From assembly GCA_947574055.1 (NCBI GenBank), contig CANPIC010000002.1:1-64000 (forward strand): a stretch of 64,000 bases of DNA, written 5' to 3'. The stretch's first letter is position 1; every line of letters starts with the position of its first letter. Positions 1 to 8,331 of the stretch are shown here, one piece after another. A program made the translations under genes and the position numbers. A model generated the notes under the pieces. That model saw nothing but the letters and a program-made list of their open reading frames with translations. It made no database searches and was not told where the DNA came from. Source of the DNA: an uncultured bacterium. Lineage in GTDB: Bacteria; Bacillota; Clostridia; Lachnospirales; Lachnospiraceae.

Positions 1-149
1 TCTACTGGGACGGGGCGTGCAGTGCGGATAAGATACGGGAGTTTGCGCCCAAGGGGGTGAGAGGCTTTGTACTGGGCACGACCCTGCTCTTTGGGCAGAA
101 CGGGTCTTATGAGGAGACCTTGCATAATATACGGGAACTGAAATTCTGA
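1..149 (+). CDS. C-terminal fragment of an unidentified protein
   Basis: An open frame enters from the left edge (frame starting at base 3) and ends at a TGA at 147-149, giving the last 48 residues. The visible tail contains GVRGFVLGTTLLFG followed by a predicted helix ending RELKF. The glycine-rich strand-loop-helix pattern resembles the last beta-alpha unit of a phosphate-binding TIM barrel, but too little is present to name a family. No terminator-like hairpin is obvious just downstream. I do not assign a function. Confidence 0.6.
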   Translation, partial: YWDGACSADKIREFAPKGVRGFVLGTTLLFGQNGSYEETLHNIRELKF

Positions 150-351
150 TTGTATGCTTGTGCAAACTCGTCTTTCTGATCAATTCTGCGGTTTCTCATA
201 TACCAAAGAGTGAGCCGCCGGGATCGTATGTCTCTGCCAGAAGGTATTAAGGTATTTGCCTACATATTTGTTCAACTTGTATTCTGCTGCATGTAAGAGA
301 GATTCCTCGTTTATTCATTTCTGTCTTTGTCGTGCCCCATGGTAATGCATA

Positions 352-380
352 TTCCCATCCGCCATAAAATAGTGTATAAT
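352..380 (+). promoter_or_regulatory. Probable sigma-A promoter for the cytidylyltransferase gene
   Basis: A perfect -10 TATAAT (375-380) lies 17 bases after TTCCCA (352-357), a 4/6 match to the -35 consensus. It sits 48 bases before the ATG at 428, whose Shine-Dalgarno AAAAGGAG is at 413-420. The rest of the 278-base gap (150-427) shows no other recognisable feature. Confidence 0.6.
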
Positions 381-427
381 AGCAACAGAATCCATTTCTC
401 AAAACAAATCTCAAAAGGAGAACAGAG

Positions 428-1141
428 ATGATTACAGCACTGGTTTTGTCTGGCGGTACAGGTGCGCGTATGGGGGGAGATATCCCGAAACAATACAGGG
501 AGGTAAACGGACGGACGGTCCTGTCTTACTGCATCGAGCGGCTGTATACGCACCCGGGGATTGATGCGATACGGATTGTGGCTGCCAGGGACTGGCGGGA
601 TCAGATCGTGGAATGGCTGCACCGGGAAGGCTGGGATGAGAAGTTTGCGGGATTTTCTGAGCCCGGGGAGAACAGACAGCTTTCGATTTTTAACGGCCTT
701 ACGGATATCAGGGTCCATGGGCATGAGGATGACTATGTGTTTATTCATGACGCCGCCCGTCCGCTTTTGACAGAGCAGTTGATTTCGGCCTGTCTGCAAG
801 CTGTTACAGGTCATGACGGGGTGTTACCGGTACTGCGGATGAAAGATACTGTTTATGAGAGCCGGGACGGCAGAACCATTACCTCACTATTGGAGCGAAG
901 CAGCCTGTTTGCCGGACAGGCGCCGGAAGTGTTTCGGCTGGGCAGCTATTATGAAGCAAATAAGAGACTGCTGCCGGATGCAATCTTAAAAATCAATGGT
1001 TCTACGGAACCTGCCGTGATGGCAGGGCTGGATATGGTAATGATTCCCGGGGACGAGAACAACTTCAAGATCACGACCAAGGCCGATCTGGAACGGTTTG
1101 GCAGGATTGTGGAGCAGGGATTGAGACCGGAAATGCCATAA
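428..1141 (+). CDS. IspD/TarI-family nucleotidyltransferase (cytidylyltransferase)
   Basis: At 237 aa this is the usual length for the family. The N-terminal nucleotide-binding loop is SGGTGARMG (about residues 8-16) followed by IPKQY with the conserved lysine. HDAARP (107-112) is the metal/nucleotide site, and NNFKITT occurs near the C-terminus. The family transfers CMP from CTP to 2-C-methyl-erythritol-4-phosphate (IspD, isoprenoid synthesis) or to ribitol-5-phosphate (TarI, polyol-phosphate polymers). The sequence does not decide between these. GQAPEVF and NNFKITT fit both groups, and the next gene is a polyol-phosphate-type dehydrogenase rather than an isoprenoid gene, which argues for a polyol-phosphate substrate. 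A strong Shine-Dalgarno precedes the ATG, and the next gene follows after 68 bases, probably in the same transcript. Confidence 0.9.
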   Translation: MITALVLSGGTGARMGGDIPKQYREVNGRTVLSYCIERLYTHPGIDAIRIVAARDWRDQIVEWLHREGWDEKFAGFSEPGENRQLSIFNGLTDIRVHGHEDDYVFIHDAARPLLTEQLISACLQAVTGHDGVLPVLRMKDTVYESRDGRTITSLLERSSLFAGQAPEVFRLGSYYEANKRLLPDAILKINGSTEPAVMAGLDMVMIPGDENNFKITTKADLERFGRIVEQGLRPEMP

Positions 1142-1209
1142 GGGAAAGCACCAGCGTTATGACACTGTGGGTTTCAGATAATGAAAAACTGGAAGAGAGA
1201 GCATAAAAG

Positions 1210-2256
1210 ATGAAGGCATGGGTATTACATAATATAGGCAGTATCAGGCTGGAAGAGGCGAAGCGGCCCGAACCGGCGGAAGGGGAAGCACTGGTAAAGG
1301 TGGGGGCGGCAGGTATTTGCGGTTCCGATATACCAAGGATATATCAATCGGGTGCATATTTTTACCCGCTGATTCCCGGACATGAATTTTCCGGGACTGT
1401 GGCAGAGACAGGGCCCGGTGTGGACAGTTCGTGGGGGCAGGCACGGGTCGGCATTTTTCCGCTGATTCCCTGCCGCGATTGTCTGCCCTGCCGGAAAAGC
1501 CAGTACGAGATGTGCAGGCGTTACAGCTATCTGGGTTCCCGCCGGGACGGTGGGTTTGCACAGTATGTTTCTGTACCTGCCGATAATTTGCTGCGTTTGC
1601 CGGACAACGTCTCTTTTGAAGAGGCGGCCATGCTGGAGCCTATGGCCGTGGCAGTACATGCCATGCGCAGGCACAGGCCGGAGAAAACAGAGCGCGTAGT
1701 CATCTGCGGGATGGGTACCATCGGTTCTTTGTTGCTGCTGTTTTTACGGGAAGCAGGCGTGGAACATATTTTTGTCATCGGCAATAAAGATCTGCAGAGA
1801 CAGACTGCCCTGCAGACAGGTCTGCCCGCCGACTGCTACTGCGACAGCAGGACAGAAGACACCACAGCCTGGGTACTGGATCATACGGACGGTGCAGGCG
1901 CGGATCATTATTTTGAATGTGTGGGAAAAAACGAAACCATTGCGCAGGCCGTCACCCTGACAGCGCCGGGAGGCCGGATCACACTGGTAGGCAATCCTGC
2001 TTCGGATATCGGCCTGCCAAAGGATATTTACTGGAAGATCCTGCGCAACCAGCTTATCGTTTCCGGAACCTGGAATTCCTCCTTTACCCATGATCCGTCC
2101 GATGACTGGCATTATGTCCTGCAGCGACTGGCACAGAAAAAGATTACGCCGGCGCCACTGATTTCGCACAGATTTTCGCTGGATGAGGCGGAAACAGGAT
2201 TTTTGCTGATGCGTGATAAGAAAGAAGAATATGAGAAAATTATGATCGGACTTTGA
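1210..2256 (+). CDS. Zinc-dependent medium-chain dehydrogenase, galactitol-1-phosphate dehydrogenase (GatD)-like
   Basis: This 348-aa protein has the full medium-chain dehydrogenase layout. The catalytic zinc ligands are in GICGSD (Cys about 37) and GHE (58-59). A four-cysteine structural zinc lobe spans about residues 88-102 (C-x2-C-x2-C-x7-C). A Rossmann motif GMGTIG follows in the middle. Blocks such as CGSDIPRIYQSGAYFYP and LGSRRDGGFAQY closely match the GatD type, which oxidises polyol phosphates with NAD. The start ATG is preceded by GGAAGAGAGAG. The gene follows the cytidylyltransferase, so the pair may make or interconvert a sugar-alcohol phosphate and its CDP derivative. That pathway link is inference, and other polyol or threonine-type substrates remain possible. 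Confidence 0.85.
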   Translation: MKAWVLHNIGSIRLEEAKRPEPAEGEALVKVGAAGICGSDIPRIYQSGAYFYPLIPGHEFSGTVAETGPGVDSSWGQARVGIFPLIPCRDCLPCRKSQYEMCRRYSYLGSRRDGGFAQYVSVPADNLLRLPDNVSFEEAAMLEPMAVAVHAMRRHRPEKTERVVICGMGTIGSLLLLFLREAGVEHIFVIGNKDLQRQTALQTGLPADCYCDSRTEDTTAWVLDHTDGAGADHYFECVGKNETIAQAVTLTAPGGRITLVGNPASDIGLPKDIYWKILRNQLIVSGTWNSSFTHDPSDDWHYVLQRLAQKKITPAPLISHRFSLDEAETGFLLMRDKKEEYEKIMIGL

Positions 2257-2332
2257 GCGGTTATGATGCCTAATTCCATATACCCCTGCATACATATATA
2301 GGTAAGAAAAGTAAGGCGGGATAAGACGGAAT

Positions 2333-3133
2333 ATGGTAAAAGAATATAAGGTACTGGCCAGGATCGGACTGTTGTTTGTGATGATGTATATGATCGGGGC
2401 CGGTCTGGCAGGAGGTGTCAATGTCTGGAAAGAGACTTCTGCGATTGCCCATGAGACCAGAGACTGGGGCCTGGGGTTTGGTGAGAGCGGACAGAAGCCG
2501 ACCGGCAATACCAGTGCGGAGGAACTGGCGGAATATGATGCCTATTATGTGGGCGCCGCACAGGAAAAAGTGATCTATCTTACGTTTGATGCGGGATTTG
2601 AGAACGGAAATACACCGGCAATACTGGATGCCCTGAAAAAGCATCAGGTATCTGCCACTTTTTTTGTCGTGGGCAATTATCTGGAGACCAGTCCGGAACT
2701 GGTGAAGCGTATGGCGGCAGAAGGCCATACGGTGGGCAACCATTCTTATCATCACCCGGATATGACGGCCAAAAGTGATGCGGAATTTGAAGAGGAAATT
2801 CATCTGCTGGAAGAAAAATATAAAGAGATCACCGGCTGTGAACTGACAAAGTTTTACCGGCCGCCGCAGGGCAAATACAGCGCGGCTACGCTCAAACATG
2901 CCAAAGCCATGGGATACCGCACTTTCTTCTGGAGTCTGGCCTATGTGGACTGGCTGGAAAATGATCAGCCCACCAAAGAAGAAGCCTTTGATAAGCTCCT
3001 TGGCAGAATCCATCCGGGAGCTATCGTGCTCTTACATAGCACATCTGCCACAAACGGCCAGATATTGGATGAACTTCTGACCGAATGGGAGAAGATGGGA
3101 TATCGGGTGCGGCCACTGACGGAGATCTCATAA
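2333..3133 (+). CDS. pdaA: Polysaccharide deacetylase, PdaA-like (spore cortex muramic delta-lactam)
   Basis: This 266-aa protein has an N-terminal hydrophobic segment (about 8-28) and a NodB-type deacetylase domain. Visible motifs are TFDAGFENG (84-92, catalytic and metal aspartate region), HSYHHP (137-142, metal histidines), RPPQGKYS, and a late HPGAIVLLH. The signature DWGLGFG before the domain and VDW afterwards are the pattern of Bacillus PdaA. PdaA removes N-acetyl groups from muramic acid during delta-lactam formation in spore cortex peptidoglycan. The protein should act outside the membrane, in the forespore intermembrane space. The convergent neighbour is a germination protein, which supports a sporulation role. 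The start codon follows GGCGGGATAAGACGGAAT. Confidence 0.85.
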   Translation: MVKEYKVLARIGLLFVMMYMIGAGLAGGVNVWKETSAIAHETRDWGLGFGESGQKPTGNTSAEELAEYDAYYVGAAQEKVIYLTFDAGFENGNTPAILDALKKHQVSATFFVVGNYLETSPELVKRMAAEGHTVGNHSYHHPDMTAKSDAEFEEEIHLLEEKYKEITGCELTKFYRPPQGKYSAATLKHAKAMGYRTFFWSLAYVDWLENDQPTKEEAFDKLLGRIHPGAIVLLHSTSATNGQILDELLTEWEKMGYRVRPLTEIS

Positions 3134-3154
3134 AAGGGTGACGCTGCCTTTTTT
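3132..3154. terminator. Short bidirectional terminator between convergent genes
   Basis: AAAAGG (3132-3137) pairs with CCTTTT (3147-3152), with runs of T on the + side and A-rich sequence giving T on the - side. It lies exactly where the pdaA-like gene and the minus-strand germination gene meet. The stem is short (6 bp), so this is only a fair candidate. Confidence 0.4.
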
Positions 3155-4598
3155 ATTTCTTTCGTTCCCGTTTCCATACATGACTTGGCTGGGCCATATA
3201 GGTGGGTTTACGGCGCAGTAAGGTGGAGAGGGCTTCCCGGTTAAACGGATAAAGCGGCCAGAAAAAACTCTTTCCCGCGAAGGAAGGGGTGGTCAGCACG
3301 GAAAGCAGAACAAGAAGACAGCCGGCAAGAAATCCCCATAGTCCGAGCAATCCGGTCATAAGCAGCAGGAAGATACGATAGCAGCGCAGCCCCTCAGAAA
3401 AAGCGGTGCTGGACAGGGCAAGACTGGCCAGCATGGTCGCAGCCGCATAGAACATCACTTCCAGAGATACCCAGTGGAGGTCGATGGCTGCGTCACTGAG
3501 GATCAGGCCGCCTACGATGGAAAGGGCGCCCGAGTAGGAAGAGGGGCTGTGTGAGGCGGAGTACTGGAAGAGATCCAGGGCCAGTTCCGCGAAAAGGATG
3601 TAGATAAGCAGTCTGCCGCATCCCGGATGCTCAATGGGAAAGAGCGAGAGATTATCGGCCATGGCCGGGAAATAGGAACCCAGCAGCAGAAAGGCCGGGA
3701 GCAGCAGCAGACTGATAAAAACACAGAAAAAGCGCAGCAGGCGGCTATAACTGCCTACCAGGGGACTCTTATAGTAATCCTCCGGACTCTGGGTAAACTG
3801 GAAAATCGTGCTGGGAAGGATCAGGGCCAGCGGCGAATTGTCCACGAGCAGCAAGATATTGCCCTCCAGCAGGTAACTACAGGCCACATCCGGGCGCTGG
3901 GTCTGCTGGATGCTGGGCAGGGGATGATACCATCTTTTGGGGACAAGCAGTTCTTCCAGACTTTTGGCGCCCATGGTCAGAGAGGTTACATGCAGGCTGT
4001 CCAGTGTTTTATGGATCTGTTCCAGCAGCGCCTGGTCAACATAGCCGTCGATATAGGCGATCGCTATATCGGTACGACTGTCTGTTCCCACATGGCTGAC
4101 GGCGAATGTCAGGTGGGGATCACGGATTCTGCGGCGGATCAGGTTGGTATTGAACAGCATCGTCTCCACAAAGCCGTCGCGCGCGCCCATTGTGACACGT
4201 TCTGTTTCCGGCTCAGAGATACTTCTGGCAGGATAGGTGCGAGTATCGAGCAGGATAGCCTGGGCAAAACCGTCTACAAAGAGAACGGAAGGGCCGCTTA
4301 AAACATTGGAAATGATGCTGTCCCACTCATCTGTCAGTTCTGCCTGGGCATAACCGATTTTGGCTGCCATATAATGAGAAATGTCCTCAATGGAACGATT
4401 TTCCGTATAGACGGGATTTTGCAGATCGGAAAAGATTTCCTGCAATACCTCAGTCCGGCACATGCCGTTGATGCCCAGAAACCATGCCCGGGTCTTCCCC
4501 AGGTACAGATCTCTGAAAATCAGATCAAAACTTTTCCCCACAGGAAATATTTTATATGCCTGCTCCTTATTTTGGTCAAGAGAAGCGGATATTTTCAT
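3153..4598 (-). CDS. GerA-family spore germination membrane protein (SpoVAF/GerAA-like)
   Basis: The protein is 481 aa, the normal size for GerA A-subunits. The first 290 residues or so are soluble and include DGFVETMLFNTNLIRRRIRDP and YIDGYVD, hallmarks of this family. They are followed by RPDVACSYLLEG and ILPSTIFQF, then a membrane domain of several hydrophobic helices and a basic tail. GerA-type subunits sit in the spore inner membrane and form the germinant-gated ion release channel; SpoVAF works with the SpoVA dipicolinate channel. The stand-alone gene (no B or C subunit next to it) favours a SpoVAF-like role, as inference. The ATG at 4598 has AAAGGAT seven bases upstream on the minus strand. 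Confidence 0.85.
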   Translation of the reverse strand: MKISASLDQNKEQAYKIFPVGKSFDLIFRDLYLGKTRAWFLGINGMCRTEVLQEIFSDLQNPVYTENRSIEDISHYMAAKIGYAQAELTDEWDSIISNVLSGPSVLFVDGFAQAILLDTRTYPARSISEPETERVTMGARDGFVETMLFNTNLIRRRIRDPHLTFAVSHVGTDSRTDIAIAYIDGYVDQALLEQIHKTLDSLHVTSLTMGAKSLEELLVPKRWYHPLPSIQQTQRPDVACSYLLEGNILLLVDNSPLALILPSTIFQFTQSPEDYYKSPLVGSYSRLLRFFCVFISLLLLPAFLLLGSYFPAMADNLSLFPIEHPGCGRLLIYILFAELALDLFQYSASHSPSSYSGALSIVGGLILSDAAIDLHWVSLEVMFYAAATMLASLALSSTAFSEGLRCYRIFLLLMTGLLGLWGFLAGCLLVLLSVLTTPSFAGKSFFWPLYPFNREALSTLLRRKPTYMAQPSHVWKRERKK

Positions 4599-4794
4599 AG
4601 ACAGATCCTTTCTTTGGCTGTGGTCTTATGTCCGGCCGGTGACTGTATGGAAAGGAAAAGCCTACCCGCCGAAAATGATACATAGTGTCTGCCCAAAGTG
4701 CAGGTTTTATACAGAAAAGAGCAAGTATATGCAGGTTGCACAAAAAACAAAACTGTTTTCAGGGGGAAGCATAAAGAAATGCATAAAAAATATA

Positions 4795-4823
4795 TTGACA
4801 GAAATGGTTTGGGTTGGTATAAT
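4795..4823 (+). promoter_or_regulatory. Consensus sigma-A promoter of the PTS antiterminator gene
   Basis: TTGACA (4795-4800), a 17-base spacer, then TATAAT (4818-4823): both hexamers are perfect consensus. Transcription should start near 4830, just upstream of the RNA antiterminator at 4847. A promoter this strong followed by a terminator is the usual design of an antitermination-controlled operon. The 4599-5108 gap holds this promoter, the RAT and its terminator; 4932-5094 shows nothing else I recognise. Confidence 0.9.
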
Positions 4824-4846
4824 GGTACCAGTTGAACAGAATGTAT

Positions 4847-4873
4847 GGATTGTTACTGGAAACAGGCAAAACC
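4847..4873 (+). promoter_or_regulatory. Ribonucleic antiterminator (RAT) site of the BglG/LicT type
   Basis: The RNA reads GGATTGTTACTG, a short loop, then CAGGCAAAACC, close to the LicT/SacT-type RAT consensus. Binding of the antiterminator's CAT domain stabilises this hairpin. Its last six bases (AAAACC, 4868-4873) are also the first bases of the terminator stem, so the two structures cannot form together. The downstream gene encodes just such an RNA-binding antiterminator, implying autoregulation. Confidence 0.9.
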
Positions 4874-4931
4874 GGATTTTATAAATGGATCAGTAGATGG
4901 TCGTTTTGTAAAATTTGGTTTTTCTTTTTCT
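4868..4931 (+). terminator. Conditional terminator overlapping the RAT
   Basis: AAAACCGGATTTTA (4868-4881) can pair with TAAAATTTGGTTTT (4909-4922) over all 14 positions, two of them G-U, around a 27-base loop. It is followed by a T-rich run TTTCTTTTTC. The 5' arm contains the end of the RAT, so RAT formation disrupts the terminator. Confidence 0.88.
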
Positions 4932-5108
4932 ATTGTTGTACATTTAAAAATTTGTCTGATGAATTTATAGGGATCTGTATATACAGTGTGTTGGACAGGT
5001 AAGTGCGTCTGAGGGGAAGCAAAAAAATTCTTTTTCATAACGGAAATGCACGGATGCGAAAAGCACACTTTGTTTCTGGCGGCATGAGAGATTTGAAAGG
5101 GATAGAAA

Positions 5109-5945
5109 TTGTTAATCGAGCGAATTATAAACAATAATGTCATCAGTGCGTTGGATGAAGACGGCAAAGAGATTGTCGCCATGGGAAACGGCATCGGCTT
5201 TGGCAAAAAGAAAGGGCAGGAATGTGATGAAAGCCGAATCGACAAGATCTTTCGCATAGAGGATGAGGCAGCGCTGGGACGGTTCAGAGATCTGCTTGCC
5301 AAACTTCCGCTGGAATATATACAGGTATCCAATGACATTATTTCGTACGCGAAGAAAGAACTGAGCGTTTCGCTGAACCAGAATGTGTATATTACATTGA
5401 CCGATCATATCAGTTTTGCACTGGAGCGGTTTCAGAATAATATGAATTTTGCCAACGCCCTGCATAGCGAGATCAGAAGATTCTACCCGGCGGAGTATTC
5501 CGTAGGGATTCATGCTCTGCAGCTGATCGCAGAAAAGACCGGTGTCCTGCTTCCGGAAGATGAGGCTTCCACCATTGCCCTTCATCTGGTTAACGCGGAA
5601 TTGAATCTGCGCGTCAGAGATATATGGGCACTGACGGAGATTATGGGCAGGATTATGGAGCAGATAACGACATTTATGCCGATATTGAAGGCAGAGAGCC
5701 TGGAAATGGACTGGCTTTTGTCGGATCTGAAATTTATTTTGTGCAGAGTATTGACGTTAAAACCTCTGAAAGAAAATGGTGATCCTGCATTACTGGCCTT
5801 TATGCAGGACTGTTGCCCGGAACTGATCAGACTGGTGACAGACATTGCGGTACTTTTGCAGAAAGAGTATAACTGCCATATGACAAAAGAAGAGCAGCTA
5901 TACCTGGTGGTAAGCCTGAAACGAATCAAAGATTTGTATCAATAA
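5109..5945 (+). CDS. BglG/LicT-family transcriptional antiterminator (GlcT-like), PRD2 histidines absent
   Basis: This 278-aa protein has an RNA-binding CAT domain (about 1-57), PRD1 (about 65-170) and PRD2 (about 172-278). It starts at TTG (5109) with GAAAGGG seven bases upstream; MLIERIINNNVISA matches the family start, so the TTG is credible. PRD1 keeps His100 and His159, the sites phosphorylated by PTS EII proteins. In PRD2, the residues expected to be histidine are Asp (about 206, in LLSDLKF) and Ser269 (in YLVVSLKR). LicT-type proteins need HPr-dependent phosphorylation there, so control probably relies on PRD1 alone. The RAT/terminator upstream and the glucose-type PTS genes downstream indicate regulation of its own operon. 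Confidence 0.93.
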   Translation: MLIERIINNNVISALDEDGKEIVAMGNGIGFGKKKGQECDESRIDKIFRIEDEAALGRFRDLLAKLPLEYIQVSNDIISYAKKELSVSLNQNVYITLTDHISFALERFQNNMNFANALHSEIRRFYPAEYSVGIHALQLIAEKTGVLLPEDEASTIALHLVNAELNLRVRDIWALTEIMGRIMEQITTFMPILKAESLEMDWLLSDLKFILCRVLTLKPLKENGDPALLAFMQDCCPELIRLVTDIAVLLQKEYNCHMTKEEQLYLVVSLKRIKDLYQ

Positions 5946-5953
5946 AATCAAAT

Positions 5954-6157
5954 AACAGCATCAGCCCGTAAGGCGCATGGATAAAAATACGGACGCAAAG
6001 CGGACGGAATTTTATCCGGTGAAGGGGCGCATGGAGGGCGGATGCGGAACAAAACAGACTAACAGCATCAGCCCGTAAGGCGCATGGATAAAAATACGGA
6101 CGCAAAGCGGACGGAATTTTATCCGGTGAAGGGGCGCATGGAGGGCGGATGCGGAAC
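5954..6157 (+). repeat. Tandem 97-bp duplication forming the leader of crr (structured RNA candidate)
   Basis: Two copies (5954-6050 and 6061-6157) are identical over 97 bases, separated by 10 bases. Each can fold with an outer stem GCATC-A-GCCC / GGGC-G-GATGC carrying one A-G mismatch, and an inner stem GGATAAAA / TTTTATCC. Each is flanked by AACA on the left and GGAAC on the right. These flanks recur around the ptsH leader repeats and in the alcohol dehydrogenase leader at 32861. The copies contain an open frame that artificially extends crr upstream. Function is unknown: possibly a riboswitch, processing site or stabilising element. Confidence 0.85.
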
Positions 6158-6180
6158 TATAAATAGAGAGGAGAGAGAAA

Positions 6181-6665
6181 TGGGATTTTTAAGCGGGGTT
6201 TTCAAGAAAAAAGAAGTGGAGATTGCATCTCCTGCTTCCGGCAGATGCGTCAGCATCAAAGAAGTGCCTGATCCTACCTTCAGTGAAGAGATTCTGGGAA
6301 AAGGCGTGGCAGTCAGGCCGGCGGAAGGAAAGTTTTACGCACCGGCAGACGGCAAGATCAACACACTGTTTCCCACGAAGCATGCAATCGGCATCACCAC
6401 ACCGGAAGGCGTGGAGATACTGCTGCACGTAGGGCTGGATACGGTGAATCTGAAGGGCGAACATTTCACGGCGCATGTGGAGGAAGGCGCATCTGTGAAG
6501 AAAGGGGATCTTTTGCTGGAAGCTGATCTGCAGGCAATACAGGATGCGGGTTATCAGACAATCACACCGGTTCTGGTCTGCAACACCGGAGATTTTGCCG
6601 ATGTGATTCCTGCGGCAGAAGGAGATGTGGCTCCGGGTGACAATATACTTCGAATTAAATTATAG
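6181..6665 (+). CDS. crr: PTS glucose-type IIA component
   Basis: A 161-aa single-domain IIA-Glc. It passes phosphate from HPr to the IIB domain of the sugar permease. The phospho-acceptor histidine lies in EILLHVGLDTV and the accessory histidine in KHAIGI. The family glycine-rich motifs (SPASGR, GKGVAV) are present. I chose ATG 6181 because GGAGAGAG precedes it; the longer ORF (6084) merely translates the leader repeat. Enzyme I follows after 14 bases, so the two are cotranscribed. Confidence 0.95.
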
Positions 6666-6679
6666 GAAGGTCGGATGAT

Positions 6680-8299
6680 ATGGAAATTTTTCATGGAAAA
6701 AGCGTATTACAGGGAATTGCCATCGGCAGTCTGTATGTGATGGAAAAAAAGGAGAGTACCTGGACCAAGCATATGATTGACAATACCGATGAAGAGGTGG
6801 CAAGATTTCAGAAAGCCAGAGAACAGGCGATAGCCGAACTGGATGAACTGTATGAAGAGGCCCTTGACCAGGTCGGTGAAGAAAATGCCATGATCTTCGA
6901 TGTGCATAAGATGATGCTGGAAGATATGGATTATCTGGAAGCCATCGAGAATCTGATCCGGACAGAGAAAGTCAACGCAGAATATGCCGTGACGGTAACC
7001 GGAGAAGAGTTTTCTGCTATGTTTTCCGCTATGGAAGATGACTATATGAGAGCCAGAGCGGCAGATGTGCTGGATATTTCCGGCAGAGTGGTGAGAGTTT
7101 TGGAGGGAAGGGAAGAGCCGGGGCTCCATTCCAGAGAACCGGTGATTATTCTGGCGGATGATCTGACTCCCAGTGAGACCATTGCCATGGATAAGACAAA
7201 GATCCTGGCTTTTGTCACGAAACATGGCTCTGCCAATTCCCATACGGCGATTCTGGCCCGTTCCCTGAATATCCCGTCCCTTGTCAATACAGATGTGGAG
7301 ATTTCCAAGGAATATCACGGGAAAGAAGCTGTTGTGGATGGTGTGACCGGTACATTGTTCATTGAGCCGGATGCACCGACACTGGAAGCAAAACAGAAAG
7401 AACAGGTTCAGATCCGGGAGAAAAACGAGAAACTGAAACTTCTGATCGGACAGGATAATGTTACCAAAGACGGCAGGCGCATCAATCTGTATGCCAACAT
7501 GGGCAATGTGGAAGATGTGGAAAAGGTATTGGCAAACGATGCAGGCGGCATTGGCCTGTTCAGGAGCGAATTCCTTTACCTGGGCCGTGATACGTTCCCC
7601 ACGGAAGAAGAACAGTTTGAAGCGTATAAAGAAGTCGTTTCCCGGATGGGTGGTAAGAAGGTTATTATCCGTACACTGGATATCGGCGCTGACAAAAAAG
7701 CGGATTACTTCGGGCTGGATCCGGAGGAGAATCCCGCGCTGGGGTACAGGGCTATCCGTATCTGCCTGACACAGAGGGAAGTGTTCCGCACCCAGCTGCG
7801 TGCCATCTATAAGGCATCCGCCTTTGGCACTGTGTCCATTATGTTCCCGATGATTATTTCCGTCGAAGAGATCAGAAAGATCAAAGCCTTTGTGGAAGAG
7901 ATCAAGGCGGAACTGAAAGCGGAAGGGGTAGCCTTTGGAGAAGTGGAACTGGGTATTATGATCGAAACCCCTGCAGCAGCCCTTGTAAGCGGTGAACTGG
8001 CCAAAGAAGTGGAGTTCTTCAGCATCGGTACAAACGATCTGACCCAATATACACTTGCTATCGACAGACAGAACCAGAAGCTGGAAGAGTTTTATGATTC
8101 TCACCATCCGGCAGTGCTGAAACTGATCGAAATGACCATCCAGAACGGTCACAAAGAAGGCATCTGGGTAGGGATCTGCGGCGAACTGGCAGCAGATGAT
8201 ACCCTGACCGAAACCTTCCTGAATATGGGACTGGACGAATTGTCCGTGTCTCCCACCTACATTCTTAAACTTCGCGACAAAATCCGTAACATCGGCTGA
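6680..8299 (+). CDS. ptsI: PTS Enzyme I (phosphoenolpyruvate-protein phosphotransferase)
   Basis: This 539-aa soluble enzyme is slightly shorter than the usual 570 or so. It takes phosphate from phosphoenolpyruvate and gives it to HPr. The N-terminal HPr-binding helical domain is followed by the phosphohistidine loop GSANSHTAILARS. A C-terminal PEP-binding barrel contains GLFRSEFLY, RTLDIGADK, GIMIETPAA, FSIGTNDLTQY and GICGELA, all family signatures. It lies 14 bases after crr with GGAAGG before the start, in the order antiterminator-crr-ptsI-ptsH-IICB. Confidence 0.97.
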   Translation: MEIFHGKSVLQGIAIGSLYVMEKKESTWTKHMIDNTDEEVARFQKAREQAIAELDELYEEALDQVGEENAMIFDVHKMMLEDMDYLEAIENLIRTEKVNAEYAVTVTGEEFSAMFSAMEDDYMRARAADVLDISGRVVRVLEGREEPGLHSREPVIILADDLTPSETIAMDKTKILAFVTKHGSANSHTAILARSLNIPSLVNTDVEISKEYHGKEAVVDGVTGTLFIEPDAPTLEAKQKEQVQIREKNEKLKLLIGQDNVTKDGRRINLYANMGNVEDVEKVLANDAGGIGLFRSEFLYLGRDTFPTEEEQFEAYKEVVSRMGGKKVIIRTLDIGADKKADYFGLDPEENPALGYRAIRICLTQREVFRTQLRAIYKASAFGTVSIMFPMIISVEEIRKIKAFVEEIKAELKAEGVAFGEVELGIMIETPAAALVSGELAKEVEFFSIGTNDLTQYTLAIDRQNQKLEEFYDSHHPAVLKLIEMTIQNGHKEGIWVGICGELAADDTLTETFLNMGLDELSVSPTYILKLRDKIRNIG

Positions 8300-8331
8300 A
8301 AGTCGCAAAAAAGTAACCCCATAACCAAAAT

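Noticed and set aside
5988-6010. GGACGCAAAGC in the crr leader, resembling the c-di-GMP-I riboswitch
   Set aside because: Only this short string matches; the rest of the aptamer (tetraloop receptor, P1 context) is absent.
6084-6180. Upstream extension of the crr ORF (MDKNTDAKRTEFYPVK...)
   Set aside because: It translates the duplicated leader; the family start and a good Shine-Dalgarno place the start at 6181.
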